A stretch of 64,000 nt of DNA. Origin: Rothia nasimurium. GTDB taxonomy: Bacteria; Actinomycetota; Actinomycetes; Actinomycetales; Micrococcaceae. The translations under genes were made by a program, and so were the position numbers. Below are positions 11,001 through 18,409 of the stretch, in pieces. The stretch's first letter is position 1; the number at the start of each line of letters is the position of its first letter. The notes beneath the pieces are model-generated. The model worked only from the letters and a program-made list of their open reading frames with translations. It made no database searches and was not told the origin of the DNA. The DNA is taken from the NCBI RefSeq assembly GCF_014217215.1, contig NZ_CP056080.1, forward strand, positions 1,550,001-1,614,000. The letters run 5' to 3'.

Positions 11001-11834
11001 ACCCTACCAGGCAGTGGACAGTTTGCGGTGGAGGGAAAAGTTATCTATGACTCTTCAAAAGGAGAGGTGCAGGAAGGCACGCTTGCGTGGGCAGAACTCG
11101 GCACTCCGCCAGCGCCTCCAAAAGTCTGTACCCCGGAAGGTATTGATCACCAGGTAAACAGATCCTACCAGCAATCACGTTCCTGGCGCCCACTCCCCTT
11201 GCTCTGCCCTGTAGGCGCGCTCCCGCCATCGTTCAAGCCCCATGCCGGCGCACTCGCCTGCGGTGTTCTCAGGGATGGCTCAGTGGCCTTCACCCCACCT
11301 TTACGAGGAGGGTTTATCAGTATCAGCGGCCCACGGGGGTCTGGAAAAACAACTCTGCTCAATACATTCGTCCACGCTAACCCAGAGTATTTCTTTATTA
11401 TTATTTCATCGGGCGCTGGCACCACATCAGAAGATATCAATCAAGCTATCGGCAGGAGCGAAAACCTAAGAATCCGTCCCATTCTGCTCATCGACGACCT
11501 CGATAAACTCAGCCACGATATACAGCAGACAATACTGACCCAGAAAGACAAATTTGAATCTGTTGTCGTGGCCTACACCCCCTGGCCGCGGTGGAGCAGC
11601 TCACCGATTCTTGCCGCTCTCAACGGTACATCTACCGGTATCGTCCTTACCCCGCACAGCCCCGCAGATCTGTCGTTCTACCCGGGTGTAGGCCTCCCCC
11701 TCGACCTTAAAACTCACGGTCAACTCCCGCCAGGGCGGGGAATCATCATTGACCACGCCGACGTCGTGGCTTTTCAGGCCGCCTCCCTAGACAAACCTGT
11801 TACCGGGAGGAAGGAGCCAAATATCCAAGAGTAG
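8073..11834 (+). CDS. FtsK/SpoIIIE family ATPase of EccC/EssC type with FHA-like N-terminus
   Basis: Large membrane-anchored motor, 1253 aa from ATG 8073; the frame opens at a TTG at 8043, but neither start has a clear ribosome site. The ATG gives an N-terminus MKLLTYVQQP. An FHA-like beta domain spans about 95-170, two membrane helices lie at about 193-235, then a linker. The first FtsK ATPase has Walker A GTTGSGKS (507-514) and Walker B with D617-E618. The second ATPase-like domain has a degenerate P-loop (GASNEWMR). The third has GPRGSGKTT (about 1086-1094) and ILLIDDLDKL. Membrane anchor plus tandem ATPases is the architecture of type VII secretion EccC/EssC. No WXG100 or other ESX gene lies in the window, so secretion is inference; DNA translocation is the alternative. 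Confidence 0.8.
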   Translation: MKLLTYVQQPPAGPYRTVEFEYSPGTTGVDVHKELCSTWGNANFSWGIQGQDIRELIPGDSPWVSGAQLTLLSSLPGLTNPSLPDEKALFTLRVVHGPDSHSHFPLSRGSWELGRQAPLLTIDDPALAPVEGFLEVTGSGVSFVGEGYRNKLEIGEKFIVGGSILVVDRPGYSSSPYCDPVVQEVEVPAPKSKLLLAATVALPLLLGCVIAWFTQLWLVLLMACGSSLLMSLHAFSQGRERSSVRRQITQLAREEEEAIARYRGANQVHAETGLVIGRGTRPVRIRGKQRELGSLPEVQGAPYVISTEELTQILPGLPLPTQRLALCQLLAQNQPVYLLVHEQEATWFLRLMDPLLASANVCTVSLAELSSLETGFLVCSYLPPSLPPQLLPFPLANKVHHKEPAELFSQSTSWHDVVLDGISEERYCALLASWGRVTTSSLLQRVSVAATNTSQLPAYALPELSEGTQPGNLWAEEIFLYAGLACESNDDLKLGLVHHGPHFLCAGTTGSGKSQLLRSLLWSAALSYPPQRLSFILIDFKGGAGLGPLAPLPHCVSLISDLDASQLMRTMKFLRADLTHRKQVWKQLGVSSYDDYIGLCRNARTAPDFPELIICIDEFRMLVDDYPDIMSEMMKIATIGRSLGYHLILATQRPQGAISPDIRANISTVLCLRVSSAQESYNVLGSEEASHISARFPGRGLLRSADNEMVEFQAPSITGLYRQDPQGYCRVRFMLDLSDSQQSTSHQPLSDTELDATNTAIYRAYREAHQLPTYQPVPAVLASPDYTELPASAGPFALLLGQYEIAELGLQAPLIWSAEDGPILVQGASNEWMRVLRVSLLQALAQGYAVLCLTPSEQRAREIENWGKEYTEQFEVFTYQDFNYIQHLLGCCADASEPGQLLVIDTLETLLDALQRHPIAEPHLQQLLTLGNQPTIQVLCTSVTGVRGKYQQFFEHTFMTRSAVENDPLRSHNRDYTLPGSGQFAVEGKVIYDSSKGEVQEGTLAWAELGTPPAPPKVCTPEGIDHQVNRSYQQSRSWRPLPLLCPVGALPPSFKPHAGALACGVLRDGSVAFTPPLRGGFISISGPRGSGKTTLLNTFVHANPEYFFIIISSGAGTTSEDINQAIGRSENLRIRPILLIDDLDKLSHDIQQTILTQKDKFESVVVAYTPWPRWSSSPILAALNGTSTGIVLTPHSPADLSFYPGVGLPLDLKTHGQLPPGRGIIIDHADVVAFQAASLDKPVTGRKEPNIQE

Positions 11835-12261
11835 AGCGAGTAAAAAGTAGCATAATGACCGCTCCACTGATAACTACCGTCGTTAGGCCTACTAGGTAAT
11901 CTCCTCCCAGGGCAGTTTGAACACCGATGATCACAGCAAAGAGCTGCCAGACAAGCACAAGCGGCTGCCCAAACCGCTGGGCCTTCCACACTGCAACAGC
12001 GCCGACAGCAAGAGCCAGAGCAATGATGAAGTAGAAGGATGCGATAACTGATGCTCCCCCGATATCAGCCGAAGAGAAAGTCCCCACGAGAGCAGTGACT
12101 ACCAGATACAGGGCCTGAAGGAGGCTTAGCCCAACCAAAATTTTCACAGGAACAGGAACAGGAACAGGAACAGGAACAGGAACGGCTGAAATGCGGGAAG
12201 AAGCCACGTCTATCTCATTTCTCTTTGCGCTAAGAAAGGGTCTCCTATCTAGAATAGGCAC
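11800..12261 (-). CDS. small membrane protein with a Val-Pro repeat, unknown function
   Basis: About 153 aa from a GTG start at 12261 (weak ribosome site; a start a little further in is possible). A short polar N-terminus is followed by a (Val-Pro)6-Val run encoded by a hexanucleotide tandem repeat, then four hydrophobic segments. I do not recognise the family. Its last 35 bases overlap the 3' end of the convergent FtsK-like gene. Because the repeat unit is six bases, copy-number change would lengthen or shorten the dipeptide run without breaking the frame. Confidence 0.65.
   Translation of the reverse strand: MPILDRRPFLSAKRNEIDVASSRISAVPVPVPVPVPVPVKILVGLSLLQALYLVVTALVGTFSSADIGGASVIASFYFIIALALAVGAVAVWKAQRFGQPLVLVWQLFAVIIGVQTALGGDYLVGLTTVVISGAVIMLLFTRSTLGYLAPSSR
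12146..12181. repeat. hexanucleotide microsatellite (ACAGGA)6
   Basis: Six perfect tandem copies of ACAGGA on the plus strand, with no interruption. On the coding (minus) strand this reads as alternating Val and Pro codons within the membrane-protein gene 11800-12261, just before its first hydrophobic segment. Perfect short tandem repeats of this length are prone to slipped-strand copy change. Confidence 0.95.
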
Positions 12262-12494
12262 CCGGGAGTGTCACCTCTCACCCCGGCACCCCTTTACACT
12301 CCCACCTGTGACATTTACCTCAGGCCTGCGCATAGATTTTCGCTCACACCCCCCTTGTATGACGCTCCATATCGTGGGAAAGTTATTGAGGTTCAAGTTT
12401 GGCTCCTTCGAGGAAAGGGGCCAGATTTTTTTGTTAGTTGCTGAGCCGTTTTGCCTCAGCTTTAATCCGGTAAACCCTATAGGAGAGCATGCTA

Positions 12495-12743
12495 ATGGAT
12501 TGGCGTAGCCGTGCTGCTTGTCTTGAGAAAGACCCTGAACTCTTTTTCCCCGTAGGAAACACCGGGCCCGCCCTTCTTCAGATTGAAGAAGCTAAGAATG
12601 TCTGCCGCAGCTGCACTGTGATGGATACCTGCCTGCAGTGGGCTATCGAAACAGGCCAGGATTCTGGCGTGTGGGGCGGTATGAGTGAAGATGAACGTCG
12701 CGCTATGAAGCGACGTGCCGCTCGAGCCCGCAGGGCTTCGTAG
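12495..12743 (+). CDS. whiB1: WhiB1-type iron-sulfur transcription factor
   Basis: Small [4Fe-4S] regulator that acts with the principal sigma factor; WhiB1 of mycobacteria senses nitric oxide. 82 aa with the four cluster cysteines (one in the AACLE segment, then CRSC and MDTC), the GVWGGMSEDERR turn, and a basic C-terminal tail (KRRAARARRAS). The second ATG (12495) is chosen because AGGAG at 12481-12485 is 9 bases before it; the first ATG (12489) would leave only 3. The N-terminus MDWR also matches WhiB1. It neighbours the convergent pdtaS-like gene, as whiB1 (Rv3219) and Rv3220c do in M. tuberculosis. Confidence 0.92.
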   Translation: MDWRSRAACLEKDPELFFPVGNTGPALLQIEEAKNVCRSCTVMDTCLQWAIETGQDSGVWGGMSEDERRAMKRRAARARRAS

Positions 12744-12767
12744 CAGCAATCTCACGTAAGTGTTCTT

Positions 12768-12810
12768 GATGAGGGGCGGACCTGTTTATCGGTTCGCCTC
12801 TCATCTTTAT
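12768..12810 (+). terminator. intrinsic terminator after whiB1
   Basis: Stem GATGAGGGGCG (12768-12778) with CGCCTCTCATC (12795-12805), one G-U pair, followed by TTTAT. It lies between the convergent whiB1 and pdtaS-like genes and can serve whiB1. Confidence 0.75.
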
Positions 12811-12825
12811 GTGATGCTCCTTGAG

Positions 12826-14367
12826 CTACAGAATGGCGGCTTCAATCGTCACCAAAGTTCCACCTTCTGGGGCAAGACTCCAGTGGATAGTGCCGTTGAG
12901 CTCACTAGCAACCAGGGTCTTAACGATTTGAGTCCCTAGCCCGGTTCCGGTGCCAGCTCCCTCTAGTTCTCTGATTTTTTCTGCGCTGATTCCCGTGCCG
13001 CTATCATGGACCGTCACGATAATGCTGTGCTCTTGCCCCTCTGAGTAGCAATGTTGGCAACCGAGAGTAACAGTGCCTGTTTCCCCCGCTAGACCGTGCT
13101 CTACTGCGTTAGCCACAACCTCATTGATTACGAGGGCAAGAGGGGTGGCTATCTGACTGGGCAGCTTTCCGAAAGATCCTTTGATTCGGGTAGCAACGTG
13201 CTGCCCGGGTGACGCAAGCTCAGCAGCAAGCCTAAACTGTCGGCTAATCAGATCATCGAAGTCTACGTCCTGAGTTAGCCCCTGAGAGAGAGCATCATGT
13301 ACTAGTGCGATGGTGGAGACGCGGCGCATCGCCTGCTCCAGCCCTTCCTTTGCCTCTGGTGTGGTCATACGTCTGGATTGCAGGCGGAGCAGGGCTGAAA
13401 CAGTTTGAAGGTTGTTTTTGACCCGATGATGGATTTCGCGGATAGTAGCGTCTTTCGACATCATCTCCTGCTCTCGCCGACGCAGCTCGGTGACGTCGCG
13501 GCAGAGTAGCAGGGCGCCGTAGCGTTCCTCTCCCAGCCTAGAGAAGTGTCGTAGCGGAATCGCCCGGAAGGTAACGTTCTTGCGGTTAGCTTTAATTTCT
13601 GCACGCCAGGGCATCCGACCGGTGAGAACCAGGGGTAGGGTTTCGTCCGCCTTCTCGCTCGCTGGTAGCAGAGCCCGGGTGATATCGAGTAGGCTCGCGC
13701 CGAGCATGTCTCCCGAATAGTTGAGACGTTTGTAGATAGACAGAGCATTGGGCGAGGCGTAAGTGACCCGCCCGTCTGTATCGAGCATGACCAGGCCGTC
13801 GCTCACCCGGGGGTTACCGTGGGCTGTTCCTACCGGAGCAGAAAACTCGGGCCAGGCGCCGCGTGACACCATCTGCAGAAGGTGGTGGGAAACATCGCGG
13901 TAGACCCGTTCCGCTTTTTGGCGCTTGCGGGTTCCCAGGCTCTCTCGGTGTACCGACAGCAGGGCTACGGGGCGGTCATTGCGTATCAGCGGAATAAATT
14001 CTGTATCAAGGACGATATCGGTGAGGTTGTGCTCGTCGTTGAGGGTCTTGGGGGTTTGGCTGTTCCAGCTTGCAACCGCCCGCTCGCAGAGGGCCGGGTT
14101 GAGTTCTTTACCCACCCAGTCAGTGTGAAAAACGGTGTGGGTAGTTGAGGGGCGAATTTGAGCAAGGTTGATAAATCCAGCGGACGCCGGCAGCGGCTGG
14201 GACAGGGAAAAGTAGCCCTCGATGGTGTCGGGGTGGGGAGCCCAGAGCATAAGGTCGCAATAACCGGTGTCTGCAATAATTTGCCACTCATTGGTGAGCA
14301 GATGGAGCCACTCAATATCGCCCGGTCCGTAGGCACCTGTGCGCATGAGGATTTCGGTGAGGGACAT
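12826..14367 (-). CDS. pdtaS: PdtaS-like sensor histidine kinase
   Basis: Cytosolic histidine kinase; in actinobacteria PdtaS signals to the RNA-binding antiterminator PdtaR. 513 aa. N-terminal GAF-like domain (about 1-150), PAS domain (about 165-290), HisKA_2 phosphoacceptor region with IREIHHRVKNNLQTVSALLRL (His at about 312), and a C-terminal HATPase with N box INEVVANAVEHGL and G box TGLGTQIVKTL. Ribosome site AGGAGG four bases before the ATG. It follows the CpaE-like gene by only 30 bases and could share its transcript. The adjacency to whiB1 is conserved with M. tuberculosis Rv3219-Rv3220c. No response regulator is seen here. Confidence 0.88.
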   Translation of the reverse strand: MSLTEILMRTGAYGPGDIEWLHLLTNEWQIIADTGYCDLMLWAPHPDTIEGYFSLSQPLPASAGFINLAQIRPSTTHTVFHTDWVGKELNPALCERAVASWNSQTPKTLNDEHNLTDIVLDTEFIPLIRNDRPVALLSVHRESLGTRKRQKAERVYRDVSHHLLQMVSRGAWPEFSAPVGTAHGNPRVSDGLVMLDTDGRVTYASPNALSIYKRLNYSGDMLGASLLDITRALLPASEKADETLPLVLTGRMPWRAEIKANRKNVTFRAIPLRHFSRLGEERYGALLLCRDVTELRRREQEMMSKDATIREIHHRVKNNLQTVSALLRLQSRRMTTPEAKEGLEQAMRRVSTIALVHDALSQGLTQDVDFDDLISRQFRLAAELASPGQHVATRIKGSFGKLPSQIATPLALVINEVVANAVEHGLAGETGTVTLGCQHCYSEGQEHSIIVTVHDSGTGISAEKIRELEGAGTGTGLGTQIVKTLVASELNGTIHWSLAPEGGTLVTIEAAIL

Positions 14368-14397
14368 GGTGCCTCCTGAGGGTATAAACAGAGCAGA

Positions 14398-15780
14398 TTA
14401 GGATCTGTGGCGGCGGGTAAAGCGCGCCCAGGGCTTCTTCTTTTCTACCATGCTTAGACTCTGTTCGGGGCCTAGCGACGAGGCTGGTTTTCCTAGCCCA
14501 AGAGCCTCTAGAGTCGTTTGAGCTAGTTTATATAGCTGATGGGCTAGCTCTGTTTGTGGGCCCACCTCAAAGACTGTTGTTCCCTGTAGTCGAGCTTTAT
14601 CTGCGGTTGCAGTGTCTTCTGGCAGCTGAACTGCTATGGGTAGGCTGGGGCCGAACCGTTCCCAGGAGTGTTCAAGGGCGGCCTGAGCTGAGTTGCCCAG
14701 GGCCTCGGTTCGGATACGGTTGAAGACGATGCTGATTTTCTCTTCAGAGGATGCAGCAAAAGCTGCCTTGAGGGCATCGTAGGCTTTGATCAGTCGTGGT
14801 ACGCCTACCACATCTGCTAAACCTACAGTTATCAGGTGGTCGGCTCGTGTCAAGCTGGTAAGAGTTGCATCATTTCGCTGTGGAGTAAGACCGTCAAAGC
14901 TCAAGGCTGGGTCTTCTTCTAGGCAAAATGAGGTATCAATTACCACCAGGTCGTACGTTGCCACCAGTGTATTGAGCACAAGGTCGAGAGCACTTGAACG
15001 CACCTCGACCCAGCGGTCTGGCCGGTTGATGCCGGTAACGATATCGAAGTAGTGGGAACGGTGCGAGACGGTATGGGTGAGCTCTTTAAGCTGTTGCCGG
15101 TTTAGACCGCCGCGATCTGCGTGGTGACAGAGCTGAGCCAGGCTTGAATAGTCATCGGTAAGACCTAACGCCGCTCCGACGGATGCACCGTAGGTATCTG
15201 CATCTACCAGGCAGACTGAGTGCCCTGTTTCTGCATAGGCTGCTGCCAGATTGATAGCTAAGGTGGTGCGTCCAGGGGAACCGTAGGGACCCCACACCGC
15301 AACTATTTTCCCTTCCGTATGAGAGTGGGCAGGTGCGTCCTGCTCCTCTTCAGTCCTTGTCTGGGGAGTTTTGATCTGGGCGGAGGACGCAGGGCTTTCG
15401 TACTGTGTCTGGCTGCCCTGCTCGCTGTCTGGCTCTGAGGTCAGTAGAGTATCAAGTGCCTTTTCTATCTCGCTCACAATCTCTGCGGTATCGGCTAGAG
15501 AATCAATCGGGTGGACGCCTTCGATACCAGGATATTCTCCCCGATCCGTGACAAGGCAAACTGCGACCTCGAGGTGATGCAGAGATTTGACCATGGAAAA
15601 AGTGAGTTCTTCTCCCCCGGTCACAATAAGCGCGGCGCGGGCAAGACCACTTTGTGCTAACCCCAGCATCTCACCTATATCGTGCACATGCCGAACCACA
15701 CTCACCTGTCCACGTTGAGATTCAATTGCAGAGATGAAACGTCCGCCTTCATCGCCAACAACAACAATTGGAATCTGCAT
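14398..15780 (-). CDS. CpaE/MinD-like P-loop ATPase (Tad pilus localisation type)
   Basis: 460 aa. An N-terminal receiver-like domain without obvious phosphorylation residues (about 1-110) is followed by an acidic linker and a ParA/MinD-type ATPase domain. The phosphate loop reads WGPYGSPGRTTLAINLA: the usual invariant lysine before Thr is arginine, and the deviant-Walker signature lysine is also absent. Switch-like VCLVDADTYGAS follows. CpaE proteins position Tad pili. The ATG overlaps the TAA of the CpaB-like gene (TAATG), so the two are coupled. The C-terminus is basic (KKKPWARFTRRHRS) and may touch the membrane. Confidence 0.78.
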   Translation of the reverse strand: MQIPIVVVGDEGGRFISAIESQRGQVSVVRHVHDIGEMLGLAQSGLARAALIVTGGEELTFSMVKSLHHLEVAVCLVTDRGEYPGIEGVHPIDSLADTAEIVSEIEKALDTLLTSEPDSEQGSQTQYESPASSAQIKTPQTRTEEEQDAPAHSHTEGKIVAVWGPYGSPGRTTLAINLAAAYAETGHSVCLVDADTYGASVGAALGLTDDYSSLAQLCHHADRGGLNRQQLKELTHTVSHRSHYFDIVTGINRPDRWVEVRSSALDLVLNTLVATYDLVVIDTSFCLEEDPALSFDGLTPQRNDATLTSLTRADHLITVGLADVVGVPRLIKAYDALKAAFAASSEEKISIVFNRIRTEALGNSAQAALEHSWERFGPSLPIAVQLPEDTATADKARLQGTTVFEVGPQTELAHQLYKLAQTTLEALGLGKPASSLGPEQSLSMVEKKKPWARFTRRHRS

Positions 15781-16427
15781 TAGTTCCCTCCTGCCGCGTA
15801 AGCCGATGGGACCAGGTTAATCACGGCTCCCTTGCTTGTTGCGCCCAGTACAGTGGGTAGGACCTCCTGGTGTACCCATAGTTCTACAGCTGAACGCCCT
15901 GTACCTCCGATGACCGACTCCTGAGCGGTAACAGAATGGATTTCAGCTGACTCGGCTATCGCGGTGGGATCGCCGTAAGTGTTAGTTCCCTCTGTTTTGT
16001 AGGCAACCCAAATATCTACCCGGTCACCGGGAACGTACTCTGCAACCGCATACTGATCGAGAAGTAAAGTAACAAGTCTACGACCATCGCTCACCTCGTT
16101 GGACAGTGAATGAGATGAGAGAAGTTCACCTGCAGCTATGGGGCGGGTAGCGACTGATCCGTCAGCAATTACCTGTTCAGCTGAAAGGTACATACCGGCT
16201 GAATCCCCGAGCTTAATCTGTGCAACTGTAACGTTCTCGGTCGTGATCTTCTCGCCAATACCAATATCTTTACTAGCAACGTAGTAGGGCTGGGTCTGGT
16301 TGGTAGCTCGGACGAGGCCAACGACACCCAGAACCGAGAGAAGAATAATTAGGACGCCCGCCAGCAGCTTAGGGTCGCGGAACCCAGGCTTTCTGAAACG
16401 GGGAGAAAGATTTTCTTGAGCCATCAT
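15780..16427 (-). CDS. CpaB/RcpC-like SAF-domain protein
   Basis: 215 aa. One N-terminal membrane helix (about 20-42), then a SAF domain (VASKDIGIGEKITTENV) and a beta-rich C-terminal part, exported outside the membrane. This is the layout of CpaB/RcpC, a periplasmic-side component of Flp/Tad pilus systems. Two adjacent ATGs are possible (16427, 16424); GAGGTG is better spaced for the second. It forms a coupled pair with the CpaE-like gene and belongs functionally with the tadABC genes at 1-2563. Confidence 0.78.
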   Translation of the reverse strand: MMAQENLSPRFRKPGFRDPKLLAGVLIILLSVLGVVGLVRATNQTQPYYVASKDIGIGEKITTENVTVAQIKLGDSAGMYLSAEQVIADGSVATRPIAAGELLSSHSLSNEVSDGRRLVTLLLDQYAVAEYVPGDRVDIWVAYKTEGTNTYGDPTAIAESAEIHSVTAQESVIGGTGRSAVELWVHQEVLPTVLGATSKGAVINLVPSAYAAGGN

Positions 16428-16639
16428 GACACCTCTTTGAGTCAGGAAGTTTTCCTCGTTGACAGCAGTTTCCCTAATCAGAGCATTAAATTCAAAGATT
16501 CGGCATAATTTATGTCAAGGTTACGTAAAATCTAGCAAGTTATCCACAGGTCTTGATTCTTCTATCAAGGTGGTTCAAAATGCACTAAACTAAAGCAAAG
16601 AGTCCCCCACTTACTCCCCCGTTTCAGAAGGAACCAGAC

Positions 16640-16870
16640 ATGGTTGAACAGCGCTTTCTCACCCTGACCGACGTTGGTGAAATTCTTAATATATCTCCCA
16701 GCCAGACTCGTGCCCTGGTACGCTCGGGGGAACTGAAGGCCATTCAGATTGGCGGTAGAAATCAGTGGCGGGTTGAAAAAAGCATGCTCGAGGCATATAT
16801 CAGCGAGCGCTATGCAATGACTGAAGAAGCTATCCGCGCCGAGCAAGTCGAGCGAGCCGAAACCTCCTAA
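16640..16870 (+). CDS. small excisionase/MerR-type helix-turn-helix protein
   Basis: 76 aa. Winged-HTH of the excisionase family (LTLTDVGEILNISPSQTRALVRSGELKAIQIGG...QWRVEKSMLEAYI), followed by an acidic C-terminal helix. Ribosome site GAAGGA before the ATG. Such stand-alone proteins are common chromosomal regulators in actinobacteria. No integrase or other phage gene is nearby, so it is not called an excisionase in function. It stands alone between divergent and convergent neighbours. Target unknown. Confidence 0.8.
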   Translation: MVEQRFLTLTDVGEILNISPSQTRALVRSGELKAIQIGGRNQWRVEKSMLEAYISERYAMTEEAIRAEQVERAETS

Positions 16871-16879
16871 ACAGACTAT

Positions 16880-17458
16880 CTATCCCGCTACCCTGATAGC
16901 GGCAATTGAAGCGAAGAGGACGCTGCGTGGAGACCCCTGGGTTCCGCGTGCGTCTTCTTTTTGTGCCTTAACGCCCACAATTTCGCAGTAATCAGCACCA
17001 ACTGCCCACACTTTACCTGCACTGGTGAGACCGCTTCCTCCTGCATGATAAATGTGGATATCACGCTGGGCAGCGCTGAGAGCTCGTAGGGCAGACCCCA
17101 GCGTGAGCTTGCGAGACACTTCATGGGCTTCGCCCACGGCCTGGTGGTTTCCACCTTCCCAGTAAAGAAGGTGCGCAAGCGGAAGAATGAGACCGCCGGC
17201 GTCCGTTTCTAGCTGAAGCCAGCCCAGCCCTAAAGTCTCCAGTCTCCCTCGCCAAATATCTCCGGTAGACCCGTGAACCGTCAGCTGCTGTCCGAGCTGG
17301 GCAGCTAAACGATCAGCTGCAGTAACTCGAGAAAGCTCTATCTGACGTAACTCTCGAGCATCTATCTCGTAGTCACGGTGCTTTTGTGCTTCCATCTGGA
17401 TTTCGTAGTCCCGGAAGAGCAAATCTAAGTGTGCCATGCACTGAGGATACCTCGTCAA
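16880..17458 (-). CDS. conserved actinobacterial protein of unknown function
   Basis: Up to 192 aa from TTG 17458; an ATG at 17437 (185 aa, N-terminus MAHLDLLFRDYE) with GAGG 12 bases upstream is an equally plausible start. A charged helical N-terminus (about 10-55) is followed by a small beta-rich domain (GRLETLGLGWLQLETDAGG, IVGVKAQ), somewhat like Sm/SH3-type barrels. There is no membrane segment or signal peptide. It is convergent with the HTH gene, ten bases apart, and divergent from the LysM gene. I do not recognise the family. Confidence 0.65.
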   Translation of the reverse strand: MTRYPQCMAHLDLLFRDYEIQMEAQKHRDYEIDARELRQIELSRVTAADRLAAQLGQQLTVHGSTGDIWRGRLETLGLGWLQLETDAGGLILPLAHLLYWEGGNHQAVGEAHEVSRKLTLGSALRALSAAQRDIHIYHAGGSGLTSAGKVWAVGADYCEIVGVKAQKEDARGTQGSPRSVLFASIAAIRVAG

Positions 17459-17570
17459 CGAAAATTTATTGAAAAATTCGCTACAACCCTCTTGAATACA
17501 TCACAAAGAGAAGTAATATGATTCATAAATCATCAAACTACATCAAATGACATGATTTGAGGTGAAAGAA

Positions 17571-18389
17571 GTGAACTCACGGGCGTTTGCTCTATGCGTA
17601 GCTAATCTGGTCCCCCTCCTAGCACTGGGCGGAGCTGGCATATCTGGTGTGCTACTTCACCTACTTCTAGTAAAAGACCATCAGAGCTTAGGGATAATTT
17701 CTCATGATCCCGGAACCTGGATCAGTCTGCTGGCCTGCGCTATTGCCGGTCTGCTGTGTCTCGGTATCGCCCTCTGGTGGATTGCAGGACTGGTCTACTA
17801 CTACGGTGCCCTAGTTCATGCCCGGCGCTCTACCATGCACTTACGACTTCCAGCGTGGGCGCCAGGGCTCCTTAAAACACTTGCTGGCGCTTCTTTAGGT
17901 TTAGGAGCTTTAGCTCCCACGCAGGCATACGCTCTGCCACTTGAGCAATCGATCTCAGCAACGGTTCGTAGCGGTGAGGCAAGCTCACCCCTGTTCACCC
18001 GGACCTCTCAAGCCGCTTACAACGTCGATGCACTATCAGCCAGTTCTACCCTAACGTCTACAACGTCACCCCTCTTTTCCCAGAGCCAGGCTCAGGAACA
18101 AACAACGCTTACAGTTCTTCCGGTCTCTACTACGAGCTACCAGCCCATTTCGCCCCTCTTTTCAGGTAGCACTCGCACGCTCCCGGATTTTTCAGAACGC
18201 ACAGCAGTCACTTACACGGTAACCCCGGGTGACTCGCTGTGGAGCATTGCAGAAAACCAGCTTGCCCCCGATGCGTCAGGAGCTGAAGTACTAGCACTCG
18301 TGCACGCGATCTGGCAGCTTAATCAAGACTCAATCCCCACCCTAGAAACCCTTATTTTCCCAGGTCAAACCATCACCCTACCCCAATAG
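17571..18389 (+). CDS. membrane-anchored LysM-domain protein
   Basis: About 272 aa from GTG 17571, chosen because GAGGTG lies six bases upstream; the frame also has a GTG at 17562. Two N-terminal membrane helices (about 5-33 and 45-80), a Ser/Thr-rich extracellular spacer, and a C-terminal LysM domain (YTVTPGDSLWSIAENQL ... IFPGQTITLPQ) that would bind peptidoglycan. It is followed by the Rv3235-like gene 20 bases later, probably in one operon. Role in envelope maintenance is inferred. Confidence 0.82.
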   Translation: MNSRAFALCVANLVPLLALGGAGISGVLLHLLLVKDHQSLGIISHDPGTWISLLACAIAGLLCLGIALWWIAGLVYYYGALVHARRSTMHLRLPAWAPGLLKTLAGASLGLGALAPTQAYALPLEQSISATVRSGEASSPLFTRTSQAAYNVDALSASSTLTSTTSPLFSQSQAQEQTTLTVLPVSTTSYQPISPLFSGSTRTLPDFSERTAVTYTVTPGDSLWSIAENQLAPDASGAEVLALVHAIWQLNQDSIPTLETLIFPGQTITLPQ

Positions 18390-18409
18390 TTATGCGAAGG
18401 AGCATCACC

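Noticed and set aside
12310-12330. TGTGA half site upstream of whiB1 that might be a Crp site (as at mycobacterial whiB1)
   Set aside because: Only one half is convincing; the second half does not match the consensus.
16551-16570. CTTGAT/ATCAAG repeat upstream of the HTH gene as a third FNR box
   Set aside because: The spacer is six bases rather than four and it is far from the fnr-like cluster; probably a chance palindrome or another operator.
16640-16870. Excisionase-type HTH as a sign of a prophage or integrative element
   Set aside because: No integrase, attachment repeats or phage genes nearby; such orphan HTH proteins are common in actinobacterial chromosomes.
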